Below are positions 17,897 through 26,581 of a stretch of 64,000 nucleotides of DNA, piece after piece (the first letter of the stretch is position 1; each line of letters opens with the position of its first letter). This DNA is from Duncaniella muricolitica (GTDB taxonomy: Bacteria > Bacteroidota > Bacteroidia > Bacteroidales > Muribaculaceae): contig CP061009.1 in assembly GCA_025808375.1 (NCBI GenBank), forward strand, positions 2,852,001-2,916,000, in the 5' to 3' direction. The notes below the pieces were generated by a model. The model was not told the DNA's origin. It ran no database searches and saw only the letters and a list, made by a program, of their open reading frames with translations. Made by a program: the position numbers and the translations under genes.

Positions 17897-20332
17897 ATGA
17901 AATACGGACACTTTGACGATAAAGCGCGTGAGTATGTAATCACCAATCCGCGCACTCCGTGGCCATGGATCAACTATCTTGGCAACAAGGATTTCTTCTC
18001 GCTGATTTCCAATACTGCGGGCGGCTATTCGTTCTATAAGGACGCAAAGTTTCGCCGCATCACCCGCTATCGCTACAACGGTGTGCCGATGGATGCCGGC
18101 GGACGCTACTTCTACATCAAGGATGGCGACACTGTGTGGAATCCGGGCTGGAAGCCGTGCAAGACTCCGCTCGACCGCTATGAATGTCGCCATGGCATGA
18201 ACTATACGGTCATCACGGGCGAGAAAAACGGTCTTGAGGCCCGCGCACTCTTCTTTGTGCCGCTCGACACGCATGCCGAGGTGACACGTCTGACGCTGAC
18301 CAACCGCAGCGACAGCGAGAAGCGTTTCACACTGTTCTCGTTTCAGGAATGGTGTCTGTGGAACGCTGCGACCGACATGGAGAACTTCCAGCGCAATTTC
18401 TCGACAGGCGAGGTGGAAATCGACGGTTCGACCATATATCACAAGACCGAATACAAGGAGCGTCGCGACCATTATGCGTTCTATTCGGTCAATGCCCCTA
18501 TCGACGGCTTTGACACCGACCGCGAGACGTTTCTCGGCCTCTACAACGGTTTTGACGAGCCGGAGGCTGTGCTTGATGGCCGTTCGCGCAACTCGGTGGC
18601 CCACGGATGGAGCCCGATAGCGTCACACTCGCTCGAGATCAGCCTGAAACCGGGCGAGAGCCGCGACCTCATCTTCACTCTCGGCTATATCGAGAATCCG
18701 CAGGAGCAGAAGTGGGAGTCGAAGGGTGTCATCAACAAGGTTCCGGCCCGCGAGCTCATGGCGCGGTTTGACACGGTTGAGAAGGTCGAGGAGGCCTTTG
18801 GCCGTCTGCGTGCCTATTGGGACAATCTGCTGGGGCGGTTCACGCTCAACAGCGGCGACGAGCGTCTCGACCGCATGGTCAATATCTGGAACCAGTATCA
18901 GTGCATGATCACGTTCTGCTTCTCGCGCTCGGCATCGTTTTTCGAGAGCGGCATCGGACGCGGCATGGGTTTCCGTGACTCCAACCAGGACCTGGCGGGA
19001 TTTGTCCACCAGATACCGGAACGTGCGCGCGAGAGGATAATCGACATAGCGTCGACACAGTTTGCCGACGGCGGATGCTATCACCAGTATCAGCCGCTTA
19101 CCAAGCGCGGCAACAACGACATAGGCGGCGGATTTAACGACGACCCGATGTGGCTCATCTTCGGGACGGTGTCATACATCAAGGAGACGGGCGACTTCAC
19201 GATACTCGATGAGCCTGTGCCGTTTGACAACGTTGCCGGGTCGGAGGTGTCGCTCATGGAGCATCTCAAGGTGTCGTTTGACCACGTCATAAACAATCTC
19301 GGTCCTCACGGGCTGCCGCTGATAGGCCGTGCCGACTGGAACGACTGTCTCAACCTCAACTGCTTCTCCAATGACCCCAACGAGTCATTTCAGACGACCG
19401 AGAACAACTCGGAGGGCTCGCAGGCCGAGTCGCTCATGATAGCCGGCCAGTTTGTAATCTATGGCCGCGATTATGCCGCCCTGTGCCGCCATCTTGGCAT
19501 GGAGGCCGAGGCCGAGAGAGCCGAGCGTCATGTCGAGGCGATGGTCGAGGCTGTCAAGGCCCATGGCTGGGACGGCGAGTGGTATCTGCGTGCCTATGAC
19601 TTCTATGGCCGCAAGGTGGGCTCGCATGAGAACAAGGAGGGTAAAATCTTTATCGAGTCGCAGGGCTGGTGCTCTATGGCCGGCATCGGACTCGAGGATG
19701 GCCTGGTGGGCAAGTCGCTCGACTCGGTCAAGACCTATCTCGACTGTGAGCACGGCATTGTGCTCAACAATCCGGCGTTTACGGAGTATGTCATGGAGTA
19801 TGGCGAGATTTCGACCTATCCCGCAGGCTATAAAGAGAATGCCGGCATCTTTGCCCACAACAATCCGTGGGTTATTATCGGAGAGACGGTGCTCGGACGC
19901 GGCAACCGTGCCTGGGAATATTACCGCAAGATATGTCCGGCTTATCTCGAGGAGAAGAGCGACCTTCATAAAGTGGAGCCTTATGTATATTGCCAGATGA
20001 CGGCGGGCAAGGATGCTGCCAAGCCAGGCGAGGCGAAGAACTCGTGGCTGACCGGCACGGCTGCCTGGAACTGGTATGCCATCACACAGTTTATCCTCGG
20101 CATCAAGCCCGATTATGACGGTCTGACCATCGATCCGTGTATTCCCGACTCGTGGAGCGGATATGAGGTGTCGCGCCAGTTTCGCGGTGCGCGCTATGAC
20201 ATCAAGGTCAGCAATCCGGCTCATGTGTGCCGCGGTGTGCGCACTGTTACTCTCAACGGTGAGCCTGTCGATGGCAACCGCATACCTCTCTGCCCGGCCG
20301 GAACGGTCAATAAGGTGGAAGTCGTTTTGTGA
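17897..20332 (+). CDS. GH94 cellobiose (cello-oligosaccharide) phosphorylase
   Basis: Cytoplasmic enzyme of 811 residues converting cellobiose plus phosphate to glucose 1-phosphate and glucose. The start MKYGHFDD...REYVITNPRTPWPWI matches the usual N-terminus of cellobiose phosphorylases, so I prefer the ATG at 17897 over an in-frame one 93 bp upstream. Key blocks are RGMGFRDSNQD (near residue 355) and GRADWNDCLNLNCF, whose Asp (D483) is the general acid. No signal peptide. In this locus it would process the glucose-glucose (cellobiose) units released from glucomannan, complementing GH130, and its presence is the main argument for glucomannan as substrate. Confidence 0.93.
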   Translation: MKYGHFDDKAREYVITNPRTPWPWINYLGNKDFFSLISNTAGGYSFYKDAKFRRITRYRYNGVPMDAGGRYFYIKDGDTVWNPGWKPCKTPLDRYECRHGMNYTVITGEKNGLEARALFFVPLDTHAEVTRLTLTNRSDSEKRFTLFSFQEWCLWNAATDMENFQRNFSTGEVEIDGSTIYHKTEYKERRDHYAFYSVNAPIDGFDTDRETFLGLYNGFDEPEAVLDGRSRNSVAHGWSPIASHSLEISLKPGESRDLIFTLGYIENPQEQKWESKGVINKVPARELMARFDTVEKVEEAFGRLRAYWDNLLGRFTLNSGDERLDRMVNIWNQYQCMITFCFSRSASFFESGIGRGMGFRDSNQDLAGFVHQIPERARERIIDIASTQFADGGCYHQYQPLTKRGNNDIGGGFNDDPMWLIFGTVSYIKETGDFTILDEPVPFDNVAGSEVSLMEHLKVSFDHVINNLGPHGLPLIGRADWNDCLNLNCFSNDPNESFQTTENNSEGSQAESLMIAGQFVIYGRDYAALCRHLGMEAEAERAERHVEAMVEAVKAHGWDGEWYLRAYDFYGRKVGSHENKEGKIFIESQGWCSMAGIGLEDGLVGKSLDSVKTYLDCEHGIVLNNPAFTEYVMEYGEISTYPAGYKENAGIFAHNNPWVIIGETVLGRGNRAWEYYRKICPAYLEEKSDLHKVEPYVYCQMTAGKDAAKPGEAKNSWLTGTAAWNWYAITQFILGIKPDYDGLTIDPCIPDSWSGYEVSRQFRGARYDIKVSNPAHVCRGVRTVTLNGEPVDGNRIPLCPAGTVNKVEVVL

Positions 20333-20335
20333 CAA

Positions 20336-20373
20336 AAGAGTTTAAAGTTTAGAGTTTAAAGTTTAGAGTTTAA
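20336..20373 (+). repeat. Post-stop A/T repeat, copy 3
   Basis: Nearly perfect repeats of AGTTTAGAGTTTAA fill the whole gap between the GH94 stop and the next ATG. This is the cleanest copy in the window. Confidence 0.6.
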
Positions 20374-21471
20374 ATGAAACATATAGCCATTTGCGCGTTA
20401 GTCGCGCTTGCTACTTCTTGTGGCACTCAGGCCACGCAGACAACGGCTGTCAACGAGCCGAAGCCACCCACTGTGGCCGACCGCCTCATAGAGCAACTGC
20501 ATAATGCCGTCGATTCAGGACGTTTTTATTTCGGTCATCACGACGACACGGCCTATGGCCACACGTGGCGTTACGTGGTGGGCGGGTCGGATGTCAAGGC
20601 CATTACGGGCGAGTATCCCGGGCTGATGAGCTGGGACCTTGGCATGATAGAGCTTGACTCGGCCAATAATCTCGACGGAGTGCCGTTTGACTTTATGGCG
20701 GGTGAGATAGCGCGCCAGCATGCACGCGGCGGCATCAATGCCATCTCGTGGCATCCGCGCAATCCGCTTTCGGGTGGTGACTCGTGGGACGTGTCGACAT
20801 CTCCGCTGCGTGAGATGGAGTCAAACAAGGCTCTCAAGGTCATCATGACCGAGTGGATAGACCGTGCGGGCCGTTTCATAGCGTCGCTCAAGGACAGTGA
20901 GGGCAATCCCATCCCCGTAATCTTCCGCCCGTGGCATGAGAACTCGGGCTCATGGTTCTGGTGGGGTGCTGCCAACGGTGACCCGGAGCAGTATATAGCC
21001 CTGTGGCATCTGACACGCGAGCGTTTTGACTCGCTGGGCATCGACAATGTGGTGTGGGCTTATTCGCCCGACAAGGATCTCACACGCGAGCAGTATTTCT
21101 CGACCTATCCGGGCGATGATTATGTCGACATTCTCGGCTCTGACATCTATCATTTCGGAGGCGAGGCCGGTGTGGCCGACTATATGGCCCGCATCAAGGC
21201 CCAGTTGCCTTACGTGGCCGAGGAGGCCGCCAAGCGCGGCAAAGTGGCGGCGTTTACGGAGACCGGTCTCGAAGGACTGGAGGTGACCGACTGGTACACC
21301 CGTGTGCTCCAGCCGTCAATCGAGGGGTTGCCCATAGCCTATGTGTGTGTGTGGCGCAACGCTATCGAGAGCGAGAAGCCCAATCATTTCTACGCTCCCT
21401 ATCCGGGCCATCCGGCTGCTGCCGATTTCAAGAAGTGGCACGACGAGTCAAAGGCTATCTTTGTCAAGTGA
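20374..21471 (+). CDS. GH26 beta-mannanase lipoprotein (ManA-like)
   Basis: Compact 365-residue lipoprotein (lipobox C16 in LATSC) consisting of one GH26 barrel. Acid/base E189 is in FRPWHENSGSWFWWG and the nucleophile is E296 in AAFTETG. No accessory domain. The following three genes (GH130, symporter, epimerase) give the same order as the mannan catabolic cluster described in Bacteroides fragilis. There the GH26 enzyme releases mannobiose for epimerisation and phosphorolysis. It probably works in the periplasm on imported oligosaccharides and may be exo-acting; the latter is inferred only from that context. Confidence 0.92.
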   Translation: MKHIAICALVALATSCGTQATQTTAVNEPKPPTVADRLIEQLHNAVDSGRFYFGHHDDTAYGHTWRYVVGGSDVKAITGEYPGLMSWDLGMIELDSANNLDGVPFDFMAGEIARQHARGGINAISWHPRNPLSGGDSWDVSTSPLREMESNKALKVIMTEWIDRAGRFIASLKDSEGNPIPVIFRPWHENSGSWFWWGAANGDPEQYIALWHLTRERFDSLGIDNVVWAYSPDKDLTREQYFSTYPGDDYVDILGSDIYHFGGEAGVADYMARIKAQLPYVAEEAAKRGKVAAFTETGLEGLEVTDWYTRVLQPSIEGLPIAYVCVWRNAIESEKPNHFYAPYPGHPAAADFKKWHDESKAIFVK

Positions 21472-21552
21472 CAGCGGCCCCTACGGATACTGACTAAGAC
21501 ATATTACCTAAAAACACTTATATAATAGCAAAATACAGTTTAGATTAAGACT

Positions 21553-22719
21553 ATGACAGAATTTGAATATCGCAAAAGCCTGATACTTGCCCGCTATGAG
21601 GAGCTGGTGACACGTCGCAACGTCAAGCTGGAAGGCAACGGCATATATAACCGCTATCAGAATCCCGTGGTGACGGCCGAGATGATTCCGCCCACGTGGA
21701 AATATGACTTCAACCCTCTGACCAACCCCTACTTCATGGAGCGCATCGGCTGCAACGCCACGCTCAACTCGGGTGCCATCAAGTGGAATGACAAGTATGT
21801 GCTCGTGGTGCGTGTCGAGGGCATGGACCGCAAGTCATATTTCGCCGTAGCCGAGAGCCCCAACGGAGTGGACAACTTCCGCTTCCGCGAGCGTCCCATC
21901 ACGATGCCCGACACCGACAATCCTGCCACCAACGTGTATGACATGCGTCTGACGGCTCACGAGGACGGATGGGTCTACGGTCTCTTCTGCGTGGAGCGTC
22001 ACGATGACTCGTGTCCGGGCGACCTGTCGGCCGCCACAGCCGCTTGCGGCATAGCACGCACCAAGGACCTCGAGAACTGGGAGCGTCTGCCCGACCTCAA
22101 GTGCAAGTCGCAGCAGCGCAACGTGGTGTTGCACCCTGAGTTTGTCGACGGCAAGTATGCCCTCTACACCCGCCCGCAGGACGGCTTCATCGACACCGGC
22201 AGCGGCGGCGGCATAGGCTGGGCCCTTATCGACGACATATGCAATGCCGAGGTCAAGGAGGAAATCATCATCGACCCGCGCTATTACCACACCATCAAAG
22301 AGGTCAAGAACGGTGAGGGTCCCCACCCCATCAAGACCCCCAAGGGGTGGCTGCATCTGGCCCACGGTGTGCGCGGCTGTGCCTCGGGGCTGCGCTATGT
22401 GCTCTACATGTACATGACCTCGCTCGAGAAGCCTTGGGAGAAAATCGCTTCGCCCGGCGGCTATCTGATGGCTCCCGTGGGTGAGGAATATATGGGCGAC
22501 GTGATGAACGTGCTCTTTACCAACGGCTGGATCGCCGACCCCGACGGGACGGTCTACATCTACTATGCGTCGTCTGACACCCGCATGCATGTGGCCACCT
22601 CGACCGTCGACCGCCTTGTGGACTATTGTCTCAACACTCCGCAGGACGGGCTTACGACCTCGGCTTCGGTCAAGACTATCAACAGTCTGATTGACCGCAA
22701 CATGGAGCTCAAAGGCTAA
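21553..22719 (+). CDS. GH130 4-O-beta-D-mannosyl-D-glucose phosphorylase
   Basis: Cytoplasmic phosphorylase of 388 residues that splits 4-O-beta-mannosyl-glucose with phosphate into mannose 1-phosphate and glucose. Length and sequence fit subfamily GH130_1; the general acid is D130 in NVYDMRL, next to D131 of the characterised B. fragilis enzyme. Phosphate-contacting basic residues occur in the Y-H-T-I-K-E-V-K and A-H-G-V-R-G-C segments. No signal peptide. It acts after the mannobiose 2-epimerase encoded 2 kb downstream, completing the hydrolysis-epimerisation-phosphorolysis route. Confidence 0.94.
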   Translation: MTEFEYRKSLILARYEELVTRRNVKLEGNGIYNRYQNPVVTAEMIPPTWKYDFNPLTNPYFMERIGCNATLNSGAIKWNDKYVLVVRVEGMDRKSYFAVAESPNGVDNFRFRERPITMPDTDNPATNVYDMRLTAHEDGWVYGLFCVERHDDSCPGDLSAATAACGIARTKDLENWERLPDLKCKSQQRNVVLHPEFVDGKYALYTRPQDGFIDTGSGGGIGWALIDDICNAEVKEEIIIDPRYYHTIKEVKNGEGPHPIKTPKGWLHLAHGVRGCASGLRYVLYMYMTSLEKPWEKIASPGGYLMAPVGEEYMGDVMNVLFTNGWIADPDGTVYIYYASSDTRMHVATSTVDRLVDYCLNTPQDGLTTSASVKTINSLIDRNMELKG

Positions 22720-22731
22720 CCGACAGCATTG

Positions 22732-22780
22732 AAGTCCGTGGGGTTGCATCCGCAGCGCGCGGTGACAGCCTCGCGGACTT
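22732..22780 (+). terminator. Possible terminator after the GH130 gene
   Basis: AAGTCCG (22732-22738) pairs with CGGACTT (22774-22780) around a G/C-rich loop. Only a weak T-rich tail follows. Confidence 0.3.
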
Positions 22781-22810
22781 TATTCCTTACATAAAAACTC
22801 CAAACATCTT

Positions 22811-23138
22811 AGAGGGTGTTTCATAACAAATGTTAAGCCAAAGTGGGTGTATTTTCATTTAAATTGTTCATAATCAGAGGGAGCATAGCTGTAGCTATGT
22901 GACCGATGATTAGGGACAAGTTAAATGAAAAGACGCCCATGAGTGGTAAAGCCTTAATAAATCCTTAATATGATACATATTAAGTAATAATAAAAATACC
23001 TTGTTTGCATCCATTGTCATGGCCGTGTTCCGCCCTGTCAATCGGTCACATAGCTACAGCTATGCTCCCTCTTTCCATGACGAAACACGACTCATGACAA
23101 TGGACTTTGGCTTTAACATTTGTTATGAAACACCCTCT
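22811..23138. mobile_element. MITE-like element with 34-35 bp terminal inverted repeats
   Basis: The ends (22811-22844 and 23104-23138) are inverted copies differing by a single inserted base; each begins AGAGGGTGTTTCATAACAAA. Inside is a perfect 32-bp inverted repeat (22877-22908 and 23041-23072) containing CATAGCTGTAGCTATG. There is no coding sequence. A short relative with the same core lies at 54058-54126. It separates GH130 from the symporter gene within the PUL, so the downstream genes may depend on read-through. Confidence 0.6.
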
Positions 23139-23168
23139 TAACTCTGACACCATCAAAATCATAAAAAA

Positions 23169-24575
23169 ATGGCACCGTTACGTGAAAAGATAGGCTACGG
23201 ATTTGGCGACATGGCCTCGTCAATGTTCTGGAAAGTGTTCAGCTACTATCTACCCTTTTTCTATGCCAACATCTTCGGAATAAGCCTTGTCGACACAGGC
23301 ATACTCCTCCTGGTCACCCGCATATGGGACGCCGTGAGCGACCCGATGATGGGCATCGCCGCCGACCGCACGCGCACACGCTGGGGCAAATACCGTCCCT
23401 ATCTGCTGTGGGTGGCCGCTCCGTTCTCGATATGCGGCATCCTGCTTTTCACCACCCCCGACTGGGCCTATGGTGCCAAGCTCGTGTGGGCCTATGTGAC
23501 CTACATACTCATGATGACCGTCTACACGGGCATAAATGTCCCTTACGGAGCCATGCTCGGCGTGATGACCGACAACTCGCAGGAGAAGACGGTGTTCTCG
23601 TCCTACCGTATGTTTTTTGCCTACGGAGGCTCTTTCATAGCCCTCTTTGCGTGGGACCCTCTGTGCTCCATGTTCAGCGGCAGTCTTGGCATGACGCCCC
23701 AGACGTCGTGGCAGATGGCCATGTGTGTCATCGCTTCGTGTTGCTTCGTGCTGTTTCTGCTCTGCTTCAAGCTCACCCGCGAGCGCATCGAGACTGTGGC
23801 CACGGCCACGCTTGGCAATGACCTCAAGGCACTGGTGACCAACAAGCCCTGGTGGCTGCTCAACGGAGCGTCGCTCTGCTTTAATCTCTTCAACACCGTG
23901 CGCGGAGCCACCGTTGCGTTCTTCTTTGCCGACATTATCGGGGGCGAGCAGCACATCGTGGTGTTCTCGCTGTCGATACTCTTCTACTCGGGTCTCTTCC
24001 TGGGTGTGGGCGAGGTGGCCAATATGGTGGGTGTCGCGCTGGCTGTGCCCGTGACCAACCGCATAGGCAAGAAGCCGACTTTCATCATGATCGACGCGTT
24101 GCTCATTGCGTTCAGTGTGGGATTTTTCGCTCTCTCGCCCACTACCAACGGCGGGCTGCTCATGATGCTGCTCCTGCAGGTCATCATCTCGGTGCTCACG
24201 GGCATGATGTCGCCGCTGGTGTGGTCGATGTATGCCGATGTGAGCGATTACTCCGAGCTGCGCACGGGCACTGCTTCGACAGGTCTTATCTTCTCGTCGG
24301 CTTCGATGGCTCAGAAGTTTGGCGGGGCCATAGGCGGAGCTGCGGTGATGTGGCTGCTGAGCGGATGTGGCTACATCGAGCGTAAGGACGATATGATAGG
24401 CCAGGTGATTCAGCCGACGAGTGCCATCGAGTGTCTGTGGATGCTCATGACGTTTATCCCTGCTGGTGTGGCTCTGCTGTCGATGATTATCGTGTGGTTC
24501 TATCCTCTGGGCACTACCGAGATGGCTGACATCGTGGCCCGACTCCGCGACAAACGACACCAATCTGACAATTAG
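23169..24575 (+). CDS. GPH/MFS-family sugar:cation symporter (mannobiose transporter)
   Basis: Inner-membrane transporter of 468 residues with about 12 hydrophobic segments. The N-terminus K-I-G-Y-G-F-G-D-M-A-S and the D-P-x-M-G-x-x-A-D-R-T-x-T-R-W-G-K-Y-R-P loop are hallmarks of the glycoside-pentoside-hexuronide:cation symporters. Located between the GH130 and epimerase genes, it most likely carries mannobiose or other short manno-oligosaccharides from periplasm to cytoplasm, as the transporter in the equivalent B. fragilis cluster is thought to do. The start lies just beyond the MITE-like element. Confidence 0.88.
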   Translation: MAPLREKIGYGFGDMASSMFWKVFSYYLPFFYANIFGISLVDTGILLLVTRIWDAVSDPMMGIAADRTRTRWGKYRPYLLWVAAPFSICGILLFTTPDWAYGAKLVWAYVTYILMMTVYTGINVPYGAMLGVMTDNSQEKTVFSSYRMFFAYGGSFIALFAWDPLCSMFSGSLGMTPQTSWQMAMCVIASCCFVLFLLCFKLTRERIETVATATLGNDLKALVTNKPWWLLNGASLCFNLFNTVRGATVAFFFADIIGGEQHIVVFSLSILFYSGLFLGVGEVANMVGVALAVPVTNRIGKKPTFIMIDALLIAFSVGFFALSPTTNGGLLMMLLLQVIISVLTGMMSPLVWSMYADVSDYSELRTGTASTGLIFSSASMAQKFGGAIGGAAVMWLLSGCGYIERKDDMIGQVIQPTSAIECLWMLMTFIPAGVALLSMIIVWFYPLGTTEMADIVARLRDKRHQSDN

Positions 24576-24726
24576 TAATTAGCAATTAGTAATTTGTTGA
24601 TAGCTGAGGGGTTCGACACTCTTTATCAATTCGATTTACTCCTATTTACTTCGATTTACTACTATTTGCTCCATTTACTTTATTTACTCTATAAACTTTT
24701 ATTAACTTATAAACTTTATAGAAGTT

Positions 24727-25974
24727 TTGAAACAGCAACTGATTGACAATCTGACCTCTAATATACTCCCCTACTGGATTGACCGTATGGTCGATCCGGC
24801 AGGTGGTTTTTACGGTCGACGCGACGGCCACGATGCTCTCGACCCGTCGGCTCCCAAAGGGGCTATTCTCAACGCGCGTATTTTGTGGACTTTCTCAGCC
24901 GCTTATCGCGAGCTGCACCGCCCTGAGTATCTCGACATGGCCACTCGCGCCTATGACTATATACGCGACCATTTTGTCGACCGCCAAAATGGCGGGACAT
25001 ACTGGAGCCTCAATCCCGACGGCTCGCCGCTCGATGACAAGAAACAGTTTTATGCCATAGGCTTCATGATCTACGGCATGGCTGAATATTACCGCGCCAC
25101 TGGCTGTGAGGAGGCTCTCGCGCTGGCCTGTGAGCTGTTTGCCTGCATCGAGACCCACTCTCGCGACCGCCGCGAGGGCAAGGAGGGATATTTCGAGGCC
25201 GCGACACGCTCATGGCAGCCCATAGCCGACATGCGTCTGAGCGACAAGGACACCAATGCCTCCAAGACCATGAACACCCATCTCCACATCATCGAGGGAT
25301 ATACCAACCTGCTGCGCGCACTCAAGGAGCGCGAGGCGGGCAAGAGCCGCAGTGTGCTCTCGGCCGAGCTCGACGACATCCTCGATACGGCTGTAGTGGA
25401 GGAGGCTACCCGCGGACTGCTGCGCATATTTCTCGACCGCATAGAGCATCCCGTCACACGCCATCTCACGCTCTTCTTTGACGATGACTGGCAGCAGGTG
25501 GGGGGCGACATAGAGAGCTACGGCCATGACATCGAGGCTTCGTGGCTGCTGCTCGAGACGGCCCAGGTGATAGATGACCCCGACCTGCTCGGGGAGACTC
25601 TCGACCATACTCGCCACATAGCTTTGGCCGGACTCCAGGGCAGATGTTGCGACGGCTCGATGGTGTATGAGCGTCATCCCGACGGGCACTATGACAACGA
25701 CAAGCACTGGTGGGTGCAGGCTGAGAACGTAATCGGGCAGCTCTATCTGGCGGCGTTTCACGACATGCCCGAGATGGCTGTGCGCGCTCGTGAGTCGTGG
25801 CGTTACATTCTCGACAATCTCGTCGACCCCGAGGGCGAATGGTATTGGTCGCGGCTTGCATCCGACGGCTCTGTCAACCGTCACGATGACAAGGCGGGCT
25901 TCTGGAAGTGTCCCTACCACAATTCGCGCATGTGTCTCGAAGCGGCATCGGTGCTCGGCAAGCTCGACTCGTAA
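24727..25974 (+). CDS. Cellobiose/mannobiose 2-epimerase (AGE family), TTG start
   Basis: Cytoplasmic isomerase of 415 residues interconverting beta-1,4-mannobiose and mannosyl-glucose. The (alpha/alpha)6 barrel has the expected conserved blocks: RILWTFSAAYRE near residue 40, H-L-H-I-I-E-G-Y-T near 180, S-Y-G-H-D-I-E-A-S near 265 and H-W-W-V-Q-A-E near 320. The catalytic histidines lie in the last three blocks. Homologues begin at this K-Q-Q-L...I-L-P-Y-W helix. The only start that includes it is TTG at 24727; an in-frame stop lies at 24703 and the first ATG would remove 20 residues. It feeds GH130. The 151-bp gap upstream holds degenerate TATTTACT repeats. Confidence 0.88.
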   Translation: MKQQLIDNLTSNILPYWIDRMVDPAGGFYGRRDGHDALDPSAPKGAILNARILWTFSAAYRELHRPEYLDMATRAYDYIRDHFVDRQNGGTYWSLNPDGSPLDDKKQFYAIGFMIYGMAEYYRATGCEEALALACELFACIETHSRDRREGKEGYFEAATRSWQPIADMRLSDKDTNASKTMNTHLHIIEGYTNLLRALKEREAGKSRSVLSAELDDILDTAVVEEATRGLLRIFLDRIEHPVTRHLTLFFDDDWQQVGGDIESYGHDIEASWLLLETAQVIDDPDLLGETLDHTRHIALAGLQGRCCDGSMVYERHPDGHYDNDKHWWVQAENVIGQLYLAAFHDMPEMAVRARESWRYILDNLVDPEGEWYWSRLASDGSVNRHDDKAGFWKCPYHNSRMCLEAASVLGKLDS

Positions 25975-26010
25975 ACACCTCATACTCATAGGATATACCG
26001 ACAAGAGTGT

Positions 26011-26072
26011 CAGTCTCACGATTTGACACTCTTGTGAGACTGTCTCACTACAGTGTCAAAATTGTGAGACTG
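26011..26072. repeat. Nested GAGAC palindrome, unit A
   Basis: CAGTCTCACGATTTGACACT (26011-26030) is the near-exact inverse of 26052-26072. Between them lies a second perfect palindrome, GTGAGACTGTCTCAC (26034-26048). It is 36 bp after the epimerase stop and could also end that transcript. Confidence 0.6.
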
Positions 26073-26197
26073 AGACTGTCATCTCAAGGTTGCGACAGCG
26101 GCATTTCTCTCAGGCGCAAATGGCTTTTTATGTCTCTGATATATTTTTAGCCTCCGCTGCGCGACATTAACGCACCTTTTCATACCCTATCCATTAT

Positions 26198-26336
26198 TAA
26201 CTTTGTATTGTATTATAGAGTATAGGGAGGAAAGTATAGAGTATATAGAGAGTGTATTATTATATTAGAAAGCATTATAGAATATTATAGAATATATGAA
26301 GTGGATTAGTTCGGTGCTGGACTAATCCACTTTTTC
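26198..26336 (+). ncRNA. Candidate small RNA with its own promoter and intrinsic terminator
   Basis: TAACTTTG at 26198-26205 fits the -7 consensus. A textbook intrinsic terminator follows: 12-bp perfect stem AAGTGGATTAGT/ACTAATCCACTT (26299-26310, 26321-26332) and TTTTTCT. The implied RNA is about 125 nt (26211-26336), is A/T-rich with repeated TATAGAGTATA, and has no credible reading frame. No TTTG -33 box is seen. The element is bounded by inverted GAGAC palindromes at 26011 and 26382. Expression is inferred, not known. Confidence 0.4.
26299..26336 (+). terminator. Intrinsic terminator
   Basis: Perfect 12-bp stem, 10-nt loop TCGGTGCTGG, and a run of five T. It lies 325 bp beyond the epimerase stop, so it fits a separate short transcript or the far end of the PUL message. 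Confidence 0.65.
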
Positions 26337-26381
26337 TATACCCTACACTTTCAGACTTCAACTTCACTAAACTCTATATAT

Positions 26382-26456
26382 ACAGTCTCAGTCTCACAAT
26401 TTTGACACTATAGTGAGACAGTCTCACATGTGTGTCAATTTGAGAGACTGAGACTC
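26382..26456. repeat. Nested GAGAC palindrome, unit B (inverted relative to unit A)
   Basis: The reverse complement of this stretch matches unit A over about 70 bp with few changes, sharing the GTGAGACTGTCTCAC core (here 26413-26427) and TTTGACACT flanks. Confidence 0.6.
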
Positions 26457-26532
26457 GGACCATAACGGTGTCGGGAATGAGCCGTGGCGGTGGTGACACG
26501 TCGGTTTTTACGACTTTTTCACATCTAAAGTT

Positions 26533-26562
26533 TTTGTGTTTGGCACTCATGCAGTAATTTTG
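26533..26562 (+). promoter_or_regulatory. Promoter for mazG
   Basis: TTTG (26533-26536), 18 nt, then TAATTTTG (26555-26562). The predicted start leaves a leader of only about 13 nt before the mazG ATG. Confidence 0.6.
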
Positions 26563-26581
26563 TAGCTTATTATCAATCATC

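Noticed and set aside
23250..24563. Open frame of 437 codons on the minus strand
   Set aside because: It lies entirely antisense to the symporter gene, has a charged, low-complexity composition and matches no family.
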